A stretch of DNA of 5,635 nt from Alkalinema sp. CAN_BIN05 (GTDB taxonomy: Bacteria; Cyanobacteriota; Cyanobacteriia; Leptolyngbyales; Leptolyngbyaceae). How positions within the stretch are numbered: position 1 is the first letter of the stretch; every line of letters begins with the position of its first letter. A program made the translations under genes and the position numbers. Below, in pieces: positions 5,573-5,635 of the stretch. The stretch spans positions 1-5,635 of the forward strand of contig JAJAYH010000179.1 of assembly GCA_026786325.1 (NCBI GenBank), given 5' to 3'. The notes under the pieces were generated by a model. That model ran no database searches. It worked only from the letters and a program-made list of their open reading frames with translations, and had not been told where the DNA came from.

Positions 5573-5635
5573 ATGTCTATTGAAAAACTCACACCCGCTC
5601 CTGCTCCTCAATGTGGAGTATATACACCCTACTAT
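5573..5635 (+). CDS. Start of an unidentified ORF, 3'-partial
   Basis: ATG 5573 opens a frame of 21 codons that runs off the window end. In-frame stop TAA 5558 lies just upstream, so this ATG is the first possible start. The visible residues begin MSIEKLTPAPAP, with a Pro/Ala-rich stretch, then a Cys and several Tyr. There is no Shine-Dalgarno motif, but that is not unusual in cyanobacteria. The stretch before it is AT-rich (CATAAATCATAAAATCT), as in a leader. The fragment is too short to assign to a family, and it could also be a chance opening. Confidence 0.4.
   Translation, partial: MSIEKLTPAPAPQCGVYTPYY

Noticed and set aside
1..5635. A CRISPR array, tRNA, rRNA, insertion sequence or new defence system
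   Set aside because: No spaced repeat array, no cloverleaf, no transposase or terminal inverted repeats. Apart from the hsdR remnant, the genes belong to ordinary cyanobacterial families on alternating strands.

Overview
The window is cyanobacterial. The evidence is five copies of the cyanobacterial HIP1 octamer GCGATCGC, many further CGATCG cores, and a gene for a one-helix high-light-inducible (Hli/SCP) chlorophyll-binding protein. I cannot name the genus from the sequence alone.

Layout. (1) Positions 1-927, plus strand: the 3' end of a type I restriction HsdR gene whose start lies before the window. It enters in the helicase motif VI region. A frame change at a run of five G (663-667) splits it into a 225-codon part ending at 680 and an 88-codon remainder ending at 927. 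This stretch looks more AT-rich than the rest and has no intact HIP1 site. (2) 991-2292, plus: a single-domain M16 zinc peptidase with the zinc ligands intact but the substrate-contacting Tyr replaced by Ser. (3) 2316-2873, minus: a small membrane-anchored L,D-transpeptidase (YkuD domain), convergent with the peptidase with a 23-base gap. (4) 2874-3147: a non-coding stretch with a nested inverted repeat and two hairpins; one of these is a good rho-independent terminator for the next gene. (5) 3148-3363, minus: the Hli protein. (6) 3364-3532: a divergent control region with a strong sigma-70-type promoter for hli, two HLR1-like half-sites (the RpaB binding motif) and a 10-bp palindrome. (7) 3533-5398, plus: a 621-residue membrane-attached Era/septin-class GTPase. 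(8) 5399-5572: non-coding, with a 10-bp direct repeat at 18-bp period. (9) 5573-5635: the first 21 codons of an unidentified ORF that leaves the window.

Functional picture. This is not one operon. Neighbours are convergent or divergent, and hli is cut off from the transpeptidase by a terminator. The best-supported regulation is light/redox control of hli by RpaB; the divergent GTPase could share it, which is inference. The hsdR remnant looks like the decayed or frameshifted edge of a restriction-modification locus. I found no clear new multi-gene system. The items most worth checking are the hsdR frameshift, the hli/GTPase divergent control region, and the non-canonical M16 peptidase.
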